A stretch of 64,000 bases of DNA from positions 124,281 through 188,280 of the forward strand of contig JTDE01000135.1 in assembly GCA_014338405.1 (NCBI GenBank), read 5' to 3'. The notes under the pieces are model-generated. The model was given only the letters and a program-made list of their open reading frames with translations. It did no database searches and was not told the origin of the DNA. The stretch comes from Paragonimus skrjabini miyazakii (taxonomy: Eukaryota > Platyhelminthes > Trematoda > Plagiorchiida > Troglotrematidae). Positions within the stretch are counted from its first letter, which is position 1; each line of letters starts with the position of its first letter. The translations under genes and the position numbers were made by a program. Shown in pieces: positions 1 to 13,600 of the stretch.

Positions 1-3000
1 GAGTTGGACAATAAAGATTGTGCTTTATTGGACGCCTTTTCGCTACACTATGAGATAAGTTAAATATCAACAGAAATCGGTTAAAAATTGTCAAGTTTGA
101 GAAAATGCTCTTTTAATTTGACGAGGTTCAACGTAATCGTTAGTGTTACTAAGAACAATAGCTGTGGCTAATAACAAAAATTAATGTTTTGAAGGTAAGC
201 CGGTTTGAAATTCAAGGCAAAACTGTTACAAAAGAATACCGCTAACATACACAATATTCAGTTCGGCTATACAAGCACTGGAGTTTGCTAAACATTGGGA
301 AACGGGAAGAAGCTTCTTGTAAAATGTTTGGTTCTCAACACTTAGTTTGTAAGTTGTTGCTTTCTATTTGTAGTTATAACGAATCAACGTAAACGTTGTT
401 CACTCATCAACCGAATACATGCAACATTACACTAAAATAAGTTTATCGGCACAAAACTCAGCAATTCCAGAATAGATTTTTCACCTTGTTTATCATACTG
501 CTGGCTGTTTACTCTTGTTGGACCTGATGAATTTTTTTCTGAAACGTTTGGTAGATTCGTATAGTTCCTAGTTTTAAAAAAATTTATGGTTGTGTTATGA
601 CAAATTTGGTTTTGTAGCATTTGTTTCTATATCTTTTGAGTGAAGCAGAAATTAATCACATCTTACGAAAATGTATGCCGACTTTATTGGCGGCTCCATC
701 TGTATCGTTCTTGCCTAGTGTGAACGATAATATCATCGTCTGTTTGTGCCCATTTGACATATGAGTGGTTGTAACAAACCGTTGGACAATACATAATTAA
801 TAAGTTTTGAATTAGTATTTATGAAATTATTGAAGTAAATGTTGGCATCGAGCATAAACTGCGAATTGGAATGACATTTGTTGAACTTTTCCGAAAAGAT
901 ATCTAGAACTATTCATTATATGTGAACCGTCTTCCAACATAAACTTGCTTTGAGATGAAATTCATGTGAAAAACTAATTTTCTGAAATTGTTTCTTTGGC
1001 ATTGTTATGTTATTCGCTAATCTATAAAGTGATGTTTGAATAACCTCATACTAAATTTAAACTGCATTATTGCGTTTTACGGTTATGTGGTCCACAAAAT
1101 GAATTATGTATGGGGTATTCTATTGATATTTTTCAAACGATATTTAGACACGGTATCTTTGAAGAACACTTTAAGTGTCCGAATTTGCAAGAACGTTATG
1201 GAATTAAGTGTCAACTTTTTACTGGAATATCCGGGATGAAATCTGACTACGGTAGATTGTTGTAGGCAGAAAATCAAAAACCAGGAATAGTTATAGTCAC
1301 TTTACAAATCAAAGTTAAAATAAAATATTATCAACTGGTTCCATCCCGAAGAACGCTTATCAAGAAGCTTCGGTTCAGTCGTGTGAATAGGGATTTGCCC
1401 AGGTATACTCACGCCATGATATTAAGAAAATTGAGCCACACAGTCTGTTTCACATTGAACGCTTAAGCTATCAAATGTGGAAGGGTGTCGGCATGTGCCA
1501 CTGTGTGAGGCACATGAACATGCTCATCACTCATTAATTTTTTTCCTGTCTCAGATGAATGCGCGTACAACACTCTCTGGCCGATCGATGATTGGGCTCT
1601 GGTTATACCAACTGAACTTCCTATCTTGACACATGCTGTCCACTGATGGTGAAATTGTGGATAGCAGCTTTGATCTTGACTGACCAAACATGTTCGAACA
1701 TGGTGAGTTGTACACCGGCAAGACGAATGCAAATGGCCTTGGGGTAAACTGGACTGTGACAAAGATGAAGTTATCAATTATTAAGTAAATTCTTGGTTAA
1801 GCCACAACGAATTAAAACCAAGAGTTTTCTGTCTCGGAACCTTTCGACCCTCTCGGAGAGCCTTTATCAAGCGATTTAAATCAGAAAATTCATATTATAC
1901 AAGCTTCAGATGAGGTAGTCGTCAACTGGCACGTGTTTGTGTGTTTAACAGGCGGTGTGTAGATAGGCTACTAATAAGACGTAAGGGTTCACGGCTCATC
2001 TAAGGTCATCAACATCTCGACTGGGAACTAAAGGAACTAGCGGATGCTTGATCGCACATACAGGTGGGACACACGCACAATGTGCGTCGGCATTATCCGT
2101 GGATGCTGCATTAGGAAAGCGATAACTGTACTCATTGACCAAATAAACATTGGCGTGAACAGTTTTTTTTGAGACTGATTGCATAGCACAATGTTTGTCT
2201 TGACTAGCTTCACTCTCATTCCCGCTTTGAATGCGATCACCTCAGATGGTGAGTGCTGGAAGCAGACTTGATAACTGTGTGGGAAATAGGAGTCATCTCA
2301 GTAGTACCGGGAAGGACGAAGCAACTAGAGTGATGGAAACTAATCGTGGTGCTGGAGCACAAGCTACATTCCACGAGTATATAGATCTCATTAACATATT
2401 TCCAAAAATAGCAAGGACGCCCTCAGGATCACCAAGTTGTTCAGCTGGAAAAACGAGGTTTAATCTGGAAGTTGGACGCTGTCAAGTTAGCAATAGGCTC
2501 CTATAAAACCAACATTACGATGGGCTCAAAATTAAAACAACCCACACGATCACCTTTAATAACGTAGGGTCAAGCGAAGAAAACTTGGAGAAGGGCGTTC
2601 ATCATCTGGCTCACTAGTGCCTAGTTCAAAGTGCCTCTGTCAAATAGGATTTGGACTCGACAAAACATCATTCTGTATGGCAAACTTCGACTGCAGAAAC
2701 TTCGAGGCGGCAAGCCGAATTGAGATTTCATTCTTCGGAGGAATTTCGCAAAAGCATTAATCAAAGAAGATGCTACTGTTACATCAAAATTATAGTTGAT
2801 TCAGGGGTGCTGTCTTGAGGTGTTAAGAGTCTTACAGGGCATTTCAGATGTATCTCAGATCACAGACTGTATACGCATTATTTCAAAGTCATAATTAATC
2901 CGTTAATGGTAACTGATCATAAAAACCGATTTGGGCAAAGTCTATTTTAGATAATCGCAATAAAACGTTATTTCTATTATTCTAAACACGAGTTACCTGA

Positions 3001-5460
3001 CGACAAACAAGTGGTGCTAAGGTTTCAGCAAGATTGCTCACCATCAAACTAGGTACAATCTGGCCGAGTTCATTCGTATGCTGCATTTCTGAGGGGGTGG
3101 ACAGGTCATATCGAACCAACGGAGGATCATTTAACTTCTAAATCCAGCTCCATTTTACGCGTAGTTAAGGTTGCCCGAGACTACAGTCTACTTAAGACAA
3201 TGTTTCAGAATTGACCTCATTGCAAATTTAAGCATCATTCTCTCGATTAGAAAATGGAATACACACAACTACGGGTAATGCTTTGGATAGTCGAGTGTAT
3301 GGTATATAAACGATTGACTAATGTTCACTTGAACTATGCAGTGACTATCCACGATCTGGCAAATGATCAGACAGTTAAGTCGACGAACACAGTGATAGGG
3401 AATTCATTTACTGATCATAGTTTATTGTGTATATATCCGCCCGGAAGACAAACAAAAGTTGGCCATTAACACAGGTGCGCTTCTGTGAGCGCAGCGTGTG
3501 AATCACACTAGGTCATGTGCTTTTCTGTGACTAATTTTGATTGCTAACCCGTTCACTTTTGTAACAAAGCGCATGTGAACAAATTTAAAGAATTTTTAAG
3601 ATTTTTTTCCATATTAATTTTTCTATTCTTTTTAATGTCTATGCACCTTATACATGATATAAAATAAGAACTAAACAAGCAGCCTTTTATATTTTCAACT
3701 TGAACTACGCAGTTCAGACTTAGTTATATGAAACAGTGCTTATCGTTTTCATGATAGACCAAATGCTTACCACTGCCAGTATTTTTACCTGGAGATCAAA
3801 ATAGTATACTTTACGTTAGTGATTAGATGAAGGGTATAAGTGGACTGTCGATTGATAACGTAAGCGTAGAAGAATTAACAGAACATTAAATTTAGGTTTT
3901 TTATATAACTACTGTTGAACGTTTGTCATTCCTGTTGATCTGCAGCTGATTTTTAAAAAATACATTTTTTGACTACATTGTGCAAATTGCTAAGAGTATT
4001 TGAGAATTTCAAAAGTTTAAAAAGTTTTGCGGTCTATTTTTGAAAGCTAGTCCGAGGCTTCTTCTCATCAGAGTATGTTCAAAACGTCAACCAAATTGAC
4101 AACCTTTGAAGGTTACTGTGATGCGAGTCCAGAATTCTCTACTTCTAACCTTGCAGATGACTGAATGAACATTTTTACACTAGTTACATTATTGACTGTT
4201 GTGCGTTTTACGCTGTTAACTGCGAAAAACAACAGTTCCATGCAATATATCAGGTTGAATAAAAAATGATGTTGAGTTTTAGAACAAGGTTGGCCATAAA
4301 ACGGTGGACGTCTTTTTACCAGTGTTGCAAAAAATCACTTGGAATTTTTATGCTACGAAGTCCCTGAGTTTAATCGTTGTTGTATAGACCCATTAAATTT
4401 GGACGGGTATGGTATATACTAACAAACCACACAACGGAGTCACGGTCATAGAGAAACATATGACTTCATCATGAAACGAACGTCTGATTTGTCGTCTGGT
4501 TTATCATAGATTTCTATAGTGGCCCGAAGGAAGAACGCTAGCTGCAAATCGCGAAGGATACCGTGTGCCTAGAAATCCGGTTGGATTGGTCAGTCACATA
4601 AAGCAGACTAAATTATGTGTTTCCAAACAGAAGGTCTCAATGAACAGTCATTTGTCTCAGAAACTTTCATCGGTGAAATTGACACGTTACGCGAACGGGT
4701 CTTCTGTTTCCAACAATGAGATAGCAGAAGTAACAAGTGCAGTGATGCCTGGATTTAGATGTGTTACGACCCCATTGTACTCCTTGTTTCAATTTTCATT
4801 CGCCGCCTGGGACTACTTCCTGTTTTCTGTTAAACGTTTTTCTCATGCTGCCAAATTACTAGCCAGTAACTGTTTAAAGATAAGGTTGATGATATTATGA
4901 AAACACTAATGAATATTAATGCCAAACAATCTACTATACTGACCAGTGTTTATCTTAGTTATTTGTCCAAATTTTAATATCGGGATTTCAGTTGTTAGCA
5001 GTCCGCAAGAACCTAATAAAGTAGAAAGTGCACAAAATATCTATACATTGCTCTTTGTCCTACGTTTTTAGTGTATCAACACTCCAGTATTTTATAAACC
5101 ATACTGTTGTTAACGTTTCCTTAAGACTGAACCTCATTGTGGTGGCTGAATCACATACTGCCAACTAGTGAACGCAAGCTGGAATTTTATTCCATGCCAC
5201 AGCACCGAAGGTGTTATAAGGTCTTTCAACATTGAATTTGAAACCAGCAATCTAAGAGTGTCTCAGGCCAGGTCTGAACCGTCCACTGTGGGAAGAGTTG
5301 GGTGAAATTTAATCAAAATAATACTCCGTGTTATTCTTCTTTTAGTGAATCTCAAGGACAGTAGATGGCTCGATGAAACATCGTCTCTGATGGTGTCAAC
5401 ATTTGTTGATTGCTGCCTATCTACCTGATGCATCTAACTTGGCTAGGAATTGAGGGTTTA
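1..5460. other. Non-coding stretch with no recognised gene
   Basis: I see no supportable gene here. The longest open frames are 1463-1777 on - (104 codons) and 4565-4900 on + (111 codons). Neither shows a family motif, a convincing start context or flanking splice sites, and their length is what chance gives in A+T-rich DNA of this size. No tRNA, rRNA or recognisable element was found. The stretch could be intergenic or intronic. Confidence 0.5.
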
Positions 5461-5477
5461 AAAGTGGTTTTAGTCCC

Positions 5478-5625
5478 GGCAGTGGCGATGATATACATTA
5501 CTGACGAGCTCTAATGAGAGCAAAACTCGAGTCTAGTGCTTCTTTTCGAAACAGGTCGACTGCAAAGTCTATGGGAATGCGACAGCTGCGATCAATTGTG
5601 GGTGATGTTCAACTGGAAGGAAAAA
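5478..5625 (+). repeat. Dispersed repeat carrying a hammerhead-like fold, copy 1
   Basis: This segment aligns over about 140 bases with 56870-57015, with roughly 65-70% match by eye. The shared parts include the hammerhead-like core and a downstream block around CAATTGTG. Carrying a small self-cleaving motif in a short dispersed repeat resembles the Sm-alpha family of schistosome SINEs, which is established for trematodes. I infer a related type of element, not the same family. No tRNA-like pol III boxes were recognised upstream, so element boundaries are uncertain. Confidence 0.5.
5496..5538 (+). ncRNA. Hammerhead ribozyme-like motif, probably inactivated
   Basis: The fold reads in order: stem I CATTA (5496-5500) pairing with TAGTG (5534-5538); core CTGACGA (5501-5507), which fits CUGANGA; stem II GCTCT (5508-5512) with AGAGC (5517-5521) around an AATG loop; AAA (5522-5524) where GAA is required; stem III ACTC with GAGT (5525-5532) with essentially no loop; and C at 5533 as the nucleotide before the cleavage site. 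Very short stem III is typical of hammerheads carried by mobile repeats. The single core defect is A at the G12 position, which should abolish or greatly reduce cleavage. All three stems pairing is hard to explain by chance. Confidence 0.6.
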
Positions 5626-5639
5626 AACTGATATTTTCA

Positions 5640-8600
5640 ATCAGTTGCAGACAAACACCACTGAAGTAAAACAGCATATCCGTAACTGGTTACGGTTTGT
5701 TACCAGGCAAAATTCGTGTGCTAAACAAAACTGACAAAAATCCATTATTCCTGCCATCTTACTCCAGGTTCATTTTCGGTTTTGACCATTCTACTCATGA
5801 ACCGTTCTAACTGACTGAGGCTGAAGTGTCACTTAGATTTTTCTGGGGATTGTTTAACAAAACTGTAGTAAACCATAACCATTAATCTGACTGCTTTAAA
5901 TTGCAATGAAAGTCGTCACCTGTCAGTTCGGTTTACTGTTATTTTTGTTGTTAAAATTCTATCCCATTGAAACCAGACAATTCAAATGGAAGCGAAGTTT
6001 TAATAGCTGGTAGGACGTCAAATAGTAGTGAGCTTGTTTCAAAATAATGTTATTTTCCAAGTTCAGAAGTGCTTGTGTTTGCTAACTTCAGAGAGGCAAC
6101 AAGTGTAGGAAGAAGCACATAACAAATAGCATTAAGCTGGTTTTGCACCATGAGGTCACAGATACATCAACAACCAAAAATCGACTATCCTCCCACGAAC
6201 CTGAGGTATTACTAAGTTTCGGACAAAACATTTCTTACTTCAAACTATAAATTGTTATTATTTTTTACAGTTAAGGAGGGTGACAATCGTCTCGTTCAAT
6301 ATGTTTCTTGATAATTTCAACAAATTGGTCAGACTCAATCAAAGAAAACAGATAAAAAATGAGACAAACCTCTCCAGTTATTTTTAACAGCAACTGATCC
6401 TATCCACCCGCCTCAACGATAGAATAATCGGTGAAAAGGATGCTGAATTAACGTGTTTTAGAACTCGGAATATTTGAGGCTACTTTTGCAACACAAAGTT
6501 TGGCTACTGTACATGATGATAATGTTGTACAGATGCTCACAAGAGAAATAGAAATAACAAATTCTACTAGTTGTTTCCAAAAGACAACTTTCCGTGGTAA
6601 ACGAATTTATTTGTCACACATGTTTCACCGATTTTTCAGTAACAATTCAAATCTCCCGGACATCAATTCAGCCGGTAATAATTTGCTTCTCATTGAATAC
6701 TGTTATCTTAATATCCGAATGATTTTCTTGGTACCAAGAGGGCGAAAATATTGGTGAAACTTTTTATGTCAGGTTGAGTGTGAAATTGAACAAAGTAACA
6801 AGCACTTTGTGATTTGAATTGTCGCACACAAGAAATTAGGACTGAAGAATGGTGTTCAGCTTGGTCGTTGTAGAAGCTGGCTGTATTAAAATGAAATCTT
6901 TGTGCCCACATCCCTTGGCTGTAGTATGTTTTGCAAGTACCATATAATGTTTTACTATAATGACTGTTCGCCCAACTACAATCAACATTTCTATTCAATC
7001 CGACAATGGGTTGTGTAAGTTAGTTTGTTAAAAGTTGAACGCCGCTTACCTTTGACTACAGTTTCCAAAAACTGGAGACAACTTCAGACTGAACCATTAT
7101 GTAGAAAGCATTATGCCCGAGTTCTTCTACAGTTAGAAATAATCGTTAAATACATCAGTTAACTGTCGCGTATATTATTAGCCGTGGTGCGTGGATATGT
7201 GTACAGTCACTTGTTAATTTGGGAATTGTTATTTGGTGCTGATTACGTAACCCAGTGCTAATGTCGAACAATTCCTTGTTCATTCTATATGGACTCCTGA
7301 GGGTACTGTCCACAGACAGCCGGTCAAATCATACAAACAAACGTCTATAGCAGAAAAATTACTAGTTATCAAAGAATGAGTCCAAAAATACTCTTTGGAT
7401 TTTGTGCTACTATTACTTTCTCGCCTACCGTTGAGGTTTTCGACGAATAACAGAGCTGAAGGGACTATTGTGAAGAAGTATACTACGCATTCATTCCCGT
7501 GAATATAAAGATGCCAAAGTAAACCTAGACTCACACTTTGACATGTCTGATACTGTGTGAGTCAATACACAGTGCAAAAGCTTACACCTTTCATTTGAAG
7601 ATTACAGCAAACTAAGGTGAACGAGAAGTAACTGTAGCTTCACAACAGCACAAGGTTTGCAGGATTCTACTGTATTTCTGCCTGTAGATAGTTACCAAAC
7701 TGTCAGAAGCACTGAAGCAATCCATTACTGTACTTGCAAATTTAACTACGAAATCCTGGTGGAAATAGTACGGTTCTCCGTCAACGACGGTTTTCGAACT
7801 CGCCGGCCAGCGGCGAAGATTGTGGATGTAATTGCGTGAAATACTTCTGACATTCATATGGTCGTTATTATACTACATGAAAATAATATTACTGCGTACA
7901 GCTAGACTGGAGTAATGTGTCGGTTGTTTCCATGACTTAGTACTTCAAGAAGATTGTGAAAAATAGTTTTATAGACAGAGCCATGAAGTAACACAACAGA
8001 TTTTCTTGCTTGTGCTTGCACCGGCGCAACAGATTAAAGAGTGGCTGAATCACGGGTAATATCTTACTTACCATAAAGTGATGTACATATTTCTAGTAAC
8101 AATTTGAGTCCCCATGATAAAACGACTTAAATTTTGTTACACATTCCCCCGTAATTTCAGTTTGTTTGAAGTTGAACGTTGCTGCTAGCACTCTCTTAAT
8201 TCGTGGAGGTTTAGCACAACAAGTGCCTGTTAAGAGAATTTGTCTGCTATTCTACCGCAATAAATCTACTGAGTTCTACCTTCTCATAATAAACTTTAAA
8301 ACTTCACAGTTAATGAGGAGGAGGTCTGGCTTACAAAATGGTTTTGTTACTATTGGGTTTTTTGAAAACATCGTGAAATACTCATCAAAAACAGTATACT
8401 GAGGAATAACAACAGATTAGACATACAGACTGGTTAAAGATCAACCTGCTACACACATTACTTCTATGTCTACCCATGCAAGAGGTAAACGTAAACCCTA
8501 ATTAGAAGTGTGTTCTATAACAGTTTACGATTAAAGGTGTAAACGATTTAAAACATTCACAATTTCATAAGTTTAGCGCTAACGAATAAAACACGGCAGT

Positions 8601-9850
8601 AAACAACGTTCGCCGAGGTTAGCGATATTTATCCGGTTCGATAAAAGTTAAACAACTGACCAGAATTCGGTCCATTATACAGAAGATCGATTTGGGCAAT
8701 AATGCTTTTTCACATTTAAAAGCCCAAGCGAGAAAATTTGTGTAAGCGCTGTTGTTTTTTAGAAAAATACCGGCGAAAAATTAAGTCAACACGTTCGCCA
8801 AACAGACAATTTTCACTTATGAATAAGATTCTGCATGTAATTTCCAACCACTAAAAATTGTCTAATTCTAGTCTGACATTCTTGATCCCGATTGTTTTGA
8901 ACGCAAAATAAACAAAATGTTTGCGTAAATGTTGTTAATGTTGATAGATCCAGATTGTTATAATGTAGTACTGTATTGACTGAGGACAGACGCATTCTGT
9001 GTGTGCTGCTCAAGTGATGGTGGGAACACACGTGGGTGTTTATTTGACTTCCTTTGAGAGAAGGAATGTGTTATCACGGAAGACTTGATTGTTGTTGTGA
9101 ACCGATTCGTTAACTACAAACTCCTGCAGGTCATGCAGTTAAAGTGATAACACTTACACAACCTTATAAACAGATACTCGCTGTTAGTGAAATTAGCTCC
9201 GAACAATTGCCATAAGTGTTAAGTACTTGTTTCATTGGAACTAGCTGTTTGCTTGATTTATTTTCACTTTTCAGGTTGTGCGGATGTCAAAAACTTCCAG
9301 ATACTTAGTCAGGATGACTACAAACGAACTGAGGTACTCAGTTTAGTCATAAGAAAAACATGTGCAAAAGGGAGGCAAACACAAGATACAGATACAGTGA
9401 AGTGGGTAAACAAAATATCATTGTAAAAAGACACATCAGTCATTAGATGCTGTTTAGTTTGATATATAAGATTTATTCTCATACCTTCAATCACGTGGGT
9501 TGCACAAAGTATGTAAAAGAATCGCAGCATCAATGTACTCGTACTAACGTGAGTATGAGAGCATAGCCATAGCAATGTTTTGGTTAGCCGTTTTTTGGGC
9601 ACATATTAGTGGTGAGTGTGGACAAATTGAAATACTCCTTGTAATAATTAGTAAACGGTTGGCAGTCTTCCGACTGTTTAACATATGATCGATAATTAGA
9701 CTCGATTGGATCATCAAATCAGACAGAGGACACATGTAACGACTTGCCGATGTTTTGTTTCTGTAAATGTTAAGACAATTATTTCTGTGGATGTCGATTC
9801 AACTCTTACCGATGTCCTCTCATGTGAAACTGTTAAAAGTTGTGAAGTTT
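5640..9850. other. Non-coding stretch with no recognised gene
   Basis: No family-level match, RNA gene or repeat was recognised on either strand. ORFs such as 6708-6998 (-), 8166-8402 (+) and 9318-9602 (-) are under 100 codons, without motifs. A pyrimidine-rich tract ending in CAG precedes 8161, but no coding frame around it looks real. Confidence 0.45.
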
Positions 9851-9872
9851 TGATTTATTGCATAACATTTTC

Positions 9873-10651
9873 ACTCTGATTTCATTCGAATATATGATTA
9901 ACCTTATCATTGCATGCACAGAAGACATACAAGCTAAATTTGAAGGATCTCATTTTGAGCAGTTTAATGGAGTAACTATGAACAGTCCTGTTCATTATTA
10001 TCGACATTGTTCCAGGAATGACCGGAAGAGCACATTAAAACCCTATTGATTTGACTATTTTACAGATGTTGGTTTCTGCTCGTCATGATGAGTTCATCAC
10101 ATTTTATATTATGATTTATTCTTTATACCCTCAGTTGAGTGTTACTTTTGGAACGGAACCAAATAGTAACCTTGTCTTTTTAGACTTTCCACTCAAGCAG
10201 CAGTTAGATGAGACATTGCACCGGTATGTCAATCGCAGATCCACTAGACTCGAACGATCCGTTCATTTTAGTAGTTTCGCACCAGTCAATTATAACAACG
10301 CGTTTTGTAAAACATTACGTACTGGATCACGCCGATTGTTTACGGCCGATGTGCTGGCGCCGGAAGAGAAGTTCTCCACGAAGACGCTTCTTCTCAGTCA
10401 ATATATTCATAAGTTCATTGACATCCTCACCATGTCGAAACATGTTAAGCTGGTTGTGTACAACGTGTCAACAAACGAGATGTTCTTATGGTTGCAATTT
10501 CGAAGATGTCATCTGCCCAACAGTACACCGTAGGCATCAATTTGCCTTGTCTCAAGCGTTTCACGTCGCTCAACCGCGTCTCTTAAAACCAACCTGGAAA
10601 GTAAGTCTGAGTAAATCGAAACTTGGTCCATTTGGTCATTTTGCCTCTTAA
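9873..10651 (+). pseudogene. Penelope-like element reverse transcriptase relic
   Basis: This is the C-terminal half of a PLE reverse transcriptase, broken across three frames. In the first frame, about 9930-10005, FEGSHFEQFNGVTMNSPV matches the PLE motif that precedes the catalytic block; MGSP has become MNSP. In the second frame (10051-10533), YPQLSVTF and NLVFLDFPLKQQ correspond to the FT.E...lpFLD block, followed by RYVNRRSTR, NNAFCKTLRTGSRRLFTAD and a terminal LWLQFRR resembling the LPF.G block. In the third frame (to 10651), VHRRHQFALSQAFHV continues the conserved RRL...A..F.A block. The catalytic Y-x-D-D cannot be read intact. No GIY-YIG domain follows. Two frame changes and lost catalytic residues mark it as dead. 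Assignment is from remembered family consensus, not alignment. Confidence 0.75.
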
Positions 10652-10659
10652 TCTGCTAA

Positions 10660-13600
10660 TCCCCTCCCAACCACCATTTTACAGCTAGCCTGGTCAATTT
10701 AGCTCAGAGACGATTCAACAAAAGCTAGCTAGTTAGTCAATTATTGATTCGTAATGAACTGCTTGGACATACCGAGTATAACAGACAAACGTTACTCTTA
10801 ATGGCAACAAATATCGGAGCGAAAGCTTGAGTAGGCTGCTGAATATCAGCAGTATTGATAGGATTAGGAACATGCGCAGAAGACCAAAATATGTCTTGAA
10901 ATTTATCTAGCTATATCTTTCTGTTTGGTATGATGTAGTTGTCAACTTACTTCAGTTCACAGTAGCCGGATGAACATTTACTGACGGTTCTAACTTTCAC
11001 AGCGGGCGAAAGTTGAACAATTGCTTGACCTGAACTGTTGTTTTACTATATTTTTCCGAACGCATAAAAACCATTACTCGCTGAAACTTGTTTCTAAATG
11101 GGCGTTCTTCCGAGTGGGAAGGATGAATACAATGATCACGAAACACTAGACAGATTAAAACTTCTGGAAGGGAAACGTGAACGTATCCAGATATTTATGC
11201 AGTCTGGTAGGGGGAAACGAGGCAACAAACTTGCTCATATGTGACTAGAAGAGACGAGAGTGAATAACTGCCGGAGAATGATCTCAAGAAACTCAGATAC
11301 GCGTGTTCGTAGCCGTTGAGTACATCATCTCATATGTGCAGCGTTAGACTTAAATATTATGATGCGCGCTGACAAGCACCAGGAATCCTTAATATAAATG
11401 ACTGGGTGCTCAAAACGATGCCCACAACACATTTAATGAACCGCGCACCAAGAACGTAAATATTTCAGTTGAACATCTGCGTCAGTAAAATCCGTTTGTA
11501 ATTGTTCATTTTTGAGTAATTGACCGCTAATAAAAGCTTTCCCTTGAAGTGTCAGTCAAATTCGTCAACTTAATTTTTAACAATCGAGTATTCCACTCAG
11601 TTTAAGCAAGACCAGGAGTTCTAGTCATACAAACTTAAGGTTACTCACAGTTGATTGCAGTCTTCCCTTTTCCACAATTTTCTCAGAAATGCTTCGAAAA
11701 GGAAGCGTTTGACTGGAGTCTTAGTGTTGACCGAGCTCATCAATAGCGTATATCTCTGCCAGGGCTAAAGTGAACTCCAGCCACGTCTTCAAACGACAAC
11801 AGTTTGAACCACTGCGTCAATAACCCCACATTAGGCACGGCTGAATCAACATATGCAAACGCTCAACCATATTTGCATTTGACCATTGCGAAGAAAATTT
11901 TTGCATGCAACTTATAAGTTCTGTGACCTAGTGTAAGGTGACAATCATTGTGTTTCTGTAACAGCTTCGATGGTTAAATCAACCCATGTAAAAATTTACA
12001 CATAAATTGCAATTTCGAAACAACTTTCCGGTAATCGATAAGTTGTTTTACTAGTAACGTTTTACTTTTGATACAGACGCTTCGGTGAACCAGACTCACA
12101 AGTTATAAATTATGAAGCTCAATTAGGACTTATGAATAGTTATAAGATTGGGTATCGTTCATGTAAATTTGAATTTGGAAAATTCAAGATTTCAGAAAAA
12201 GTGTCGTGATTTAACAAATTCCTCTGCTAGAAGTGGGAGTACTCAAATTTCTAATCCAACTTATCAATATGTCTAGATATGTTTGTCAACGGTAAATTAT
12301 TCCCTCTTATGTTCCACTAGATGAAATCCCCGAGGAGTGAGGGATGCCTTTCTAACATTGTGTTGCATATTCACATTATCGTTAAAATGCCACCTACGTA
12401 CTAATCATTAATACTAGGATTTGGGTACCGACTTGGATCATGCAACATTTGTCTGTGCTTTAAAACGATCGCCTATCGAGTAAGTCGCAGTAAAGTTGTA
12501 TTTCAACCACTCAAGTGTCATAAGTTTACGCTGGAACATTCATTAATAACGCGGAGTAAGTGCTCCAAAAGATAAAATGTATCAAGAAATTCGCTTGCAG
12601 CACGACAGAATTAATATTGGTGAATTTTAGGATAAGTGCACAAAACGTTATAGAAACTAATCACAAACTTGTGAGAATACGCTGCCTTAGTAATTAAGCC
12701 CTCGAATTAGTAAGGGAAAACGCAAAACAGGCTTTGTGCTTCCAACGAATTTTGTCCATTAACTACATATCACTTATGCCAAGTAATATTCTAATACCGT
12801 AACGCCAAGCATGACACTGAAACAAACTGAGTTTCTGTACAGTTCCTGCAATTACCGTTGCGAGCAGCAACGATCACCGCACTCTAGTAAATCTGAAGCA
12901 GACGGCACAACTGATCCGCAAATAAACATATACTAAAGATCTCAGAATTCGATGTTTCTATATTACAATATGTAACTGATGTAAACCGAATAAGTCTAAT
13001 TGATAAATGGCAACAAACACGAAACCAGTCTTGTGTTTCTTGTGGAGCTTGGTTGCTCATCATATATTGCCTGTGCAACCTTCGTAGGCAATGTTCGTTT
13101 GGTGTGAACGTAAAACTACGTGTTGCATAAAATTGATTGGTTCTGTGCATACGTTTATTTGGGAAGAACTGGCTTATGAAAATAAAAGAAATTTATCAAG
13201 GTTTATTTGTAGTAACCAGATCGACACCTCGGTTTTGAAAAGTACGACATAAGTTATTTAAACTGTTAGTTCCTGTCACTGTTTTTGATGAAATACCAGG
13301 ACAGAATTCGTACGCATTTATAGCGGCTAAATTTTCAACTTCTATCTGAGCTGTGTTATAAACTGACAATCCGTCATGTGTTCATATATTTTTTATTGTT
13401 TATGTTATATTTTGCAAAGTACCATAATTGGTTAATTCTGGTTACCTTTGTGCTGTCCAAAAAATTAACAATTTTCTTCTTTTGCCAACTGCAGATATGG
13501 GAAGATTCAATACTCATATCCTGAGATGCACGAGACGAGTTCTTCACTTGGTTTGACTAGACGGACGATAATGGTTCTTAGTTAAAAGATTGGACCCGTA

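Noticed and set aside
1463..1777. 104-codon minus-strand open frame
   Set aside because: Cys/His-rich but with no regular zinc-finger spacing, no motif and no splice context.
4565..4900. 111-codon plus-strand open frame
   Set aside because: No domain or signal recognised; length is within chance expectation for 64 kb of six-frame A+T-rich DNA.
10208..10651. 147-codon frame overlapping the PLE relic, considered as separate gene
   Set aside because: Its last 50 codons continue the PLE reverse transcriptase after a frameshift; the rest is a shadow of the other frame.
11728..11765. Minus-strand TTGATGAGCTC string, considered as hammerhead
   Set aside because: No GAGC partner and no GAAA at the right distance.
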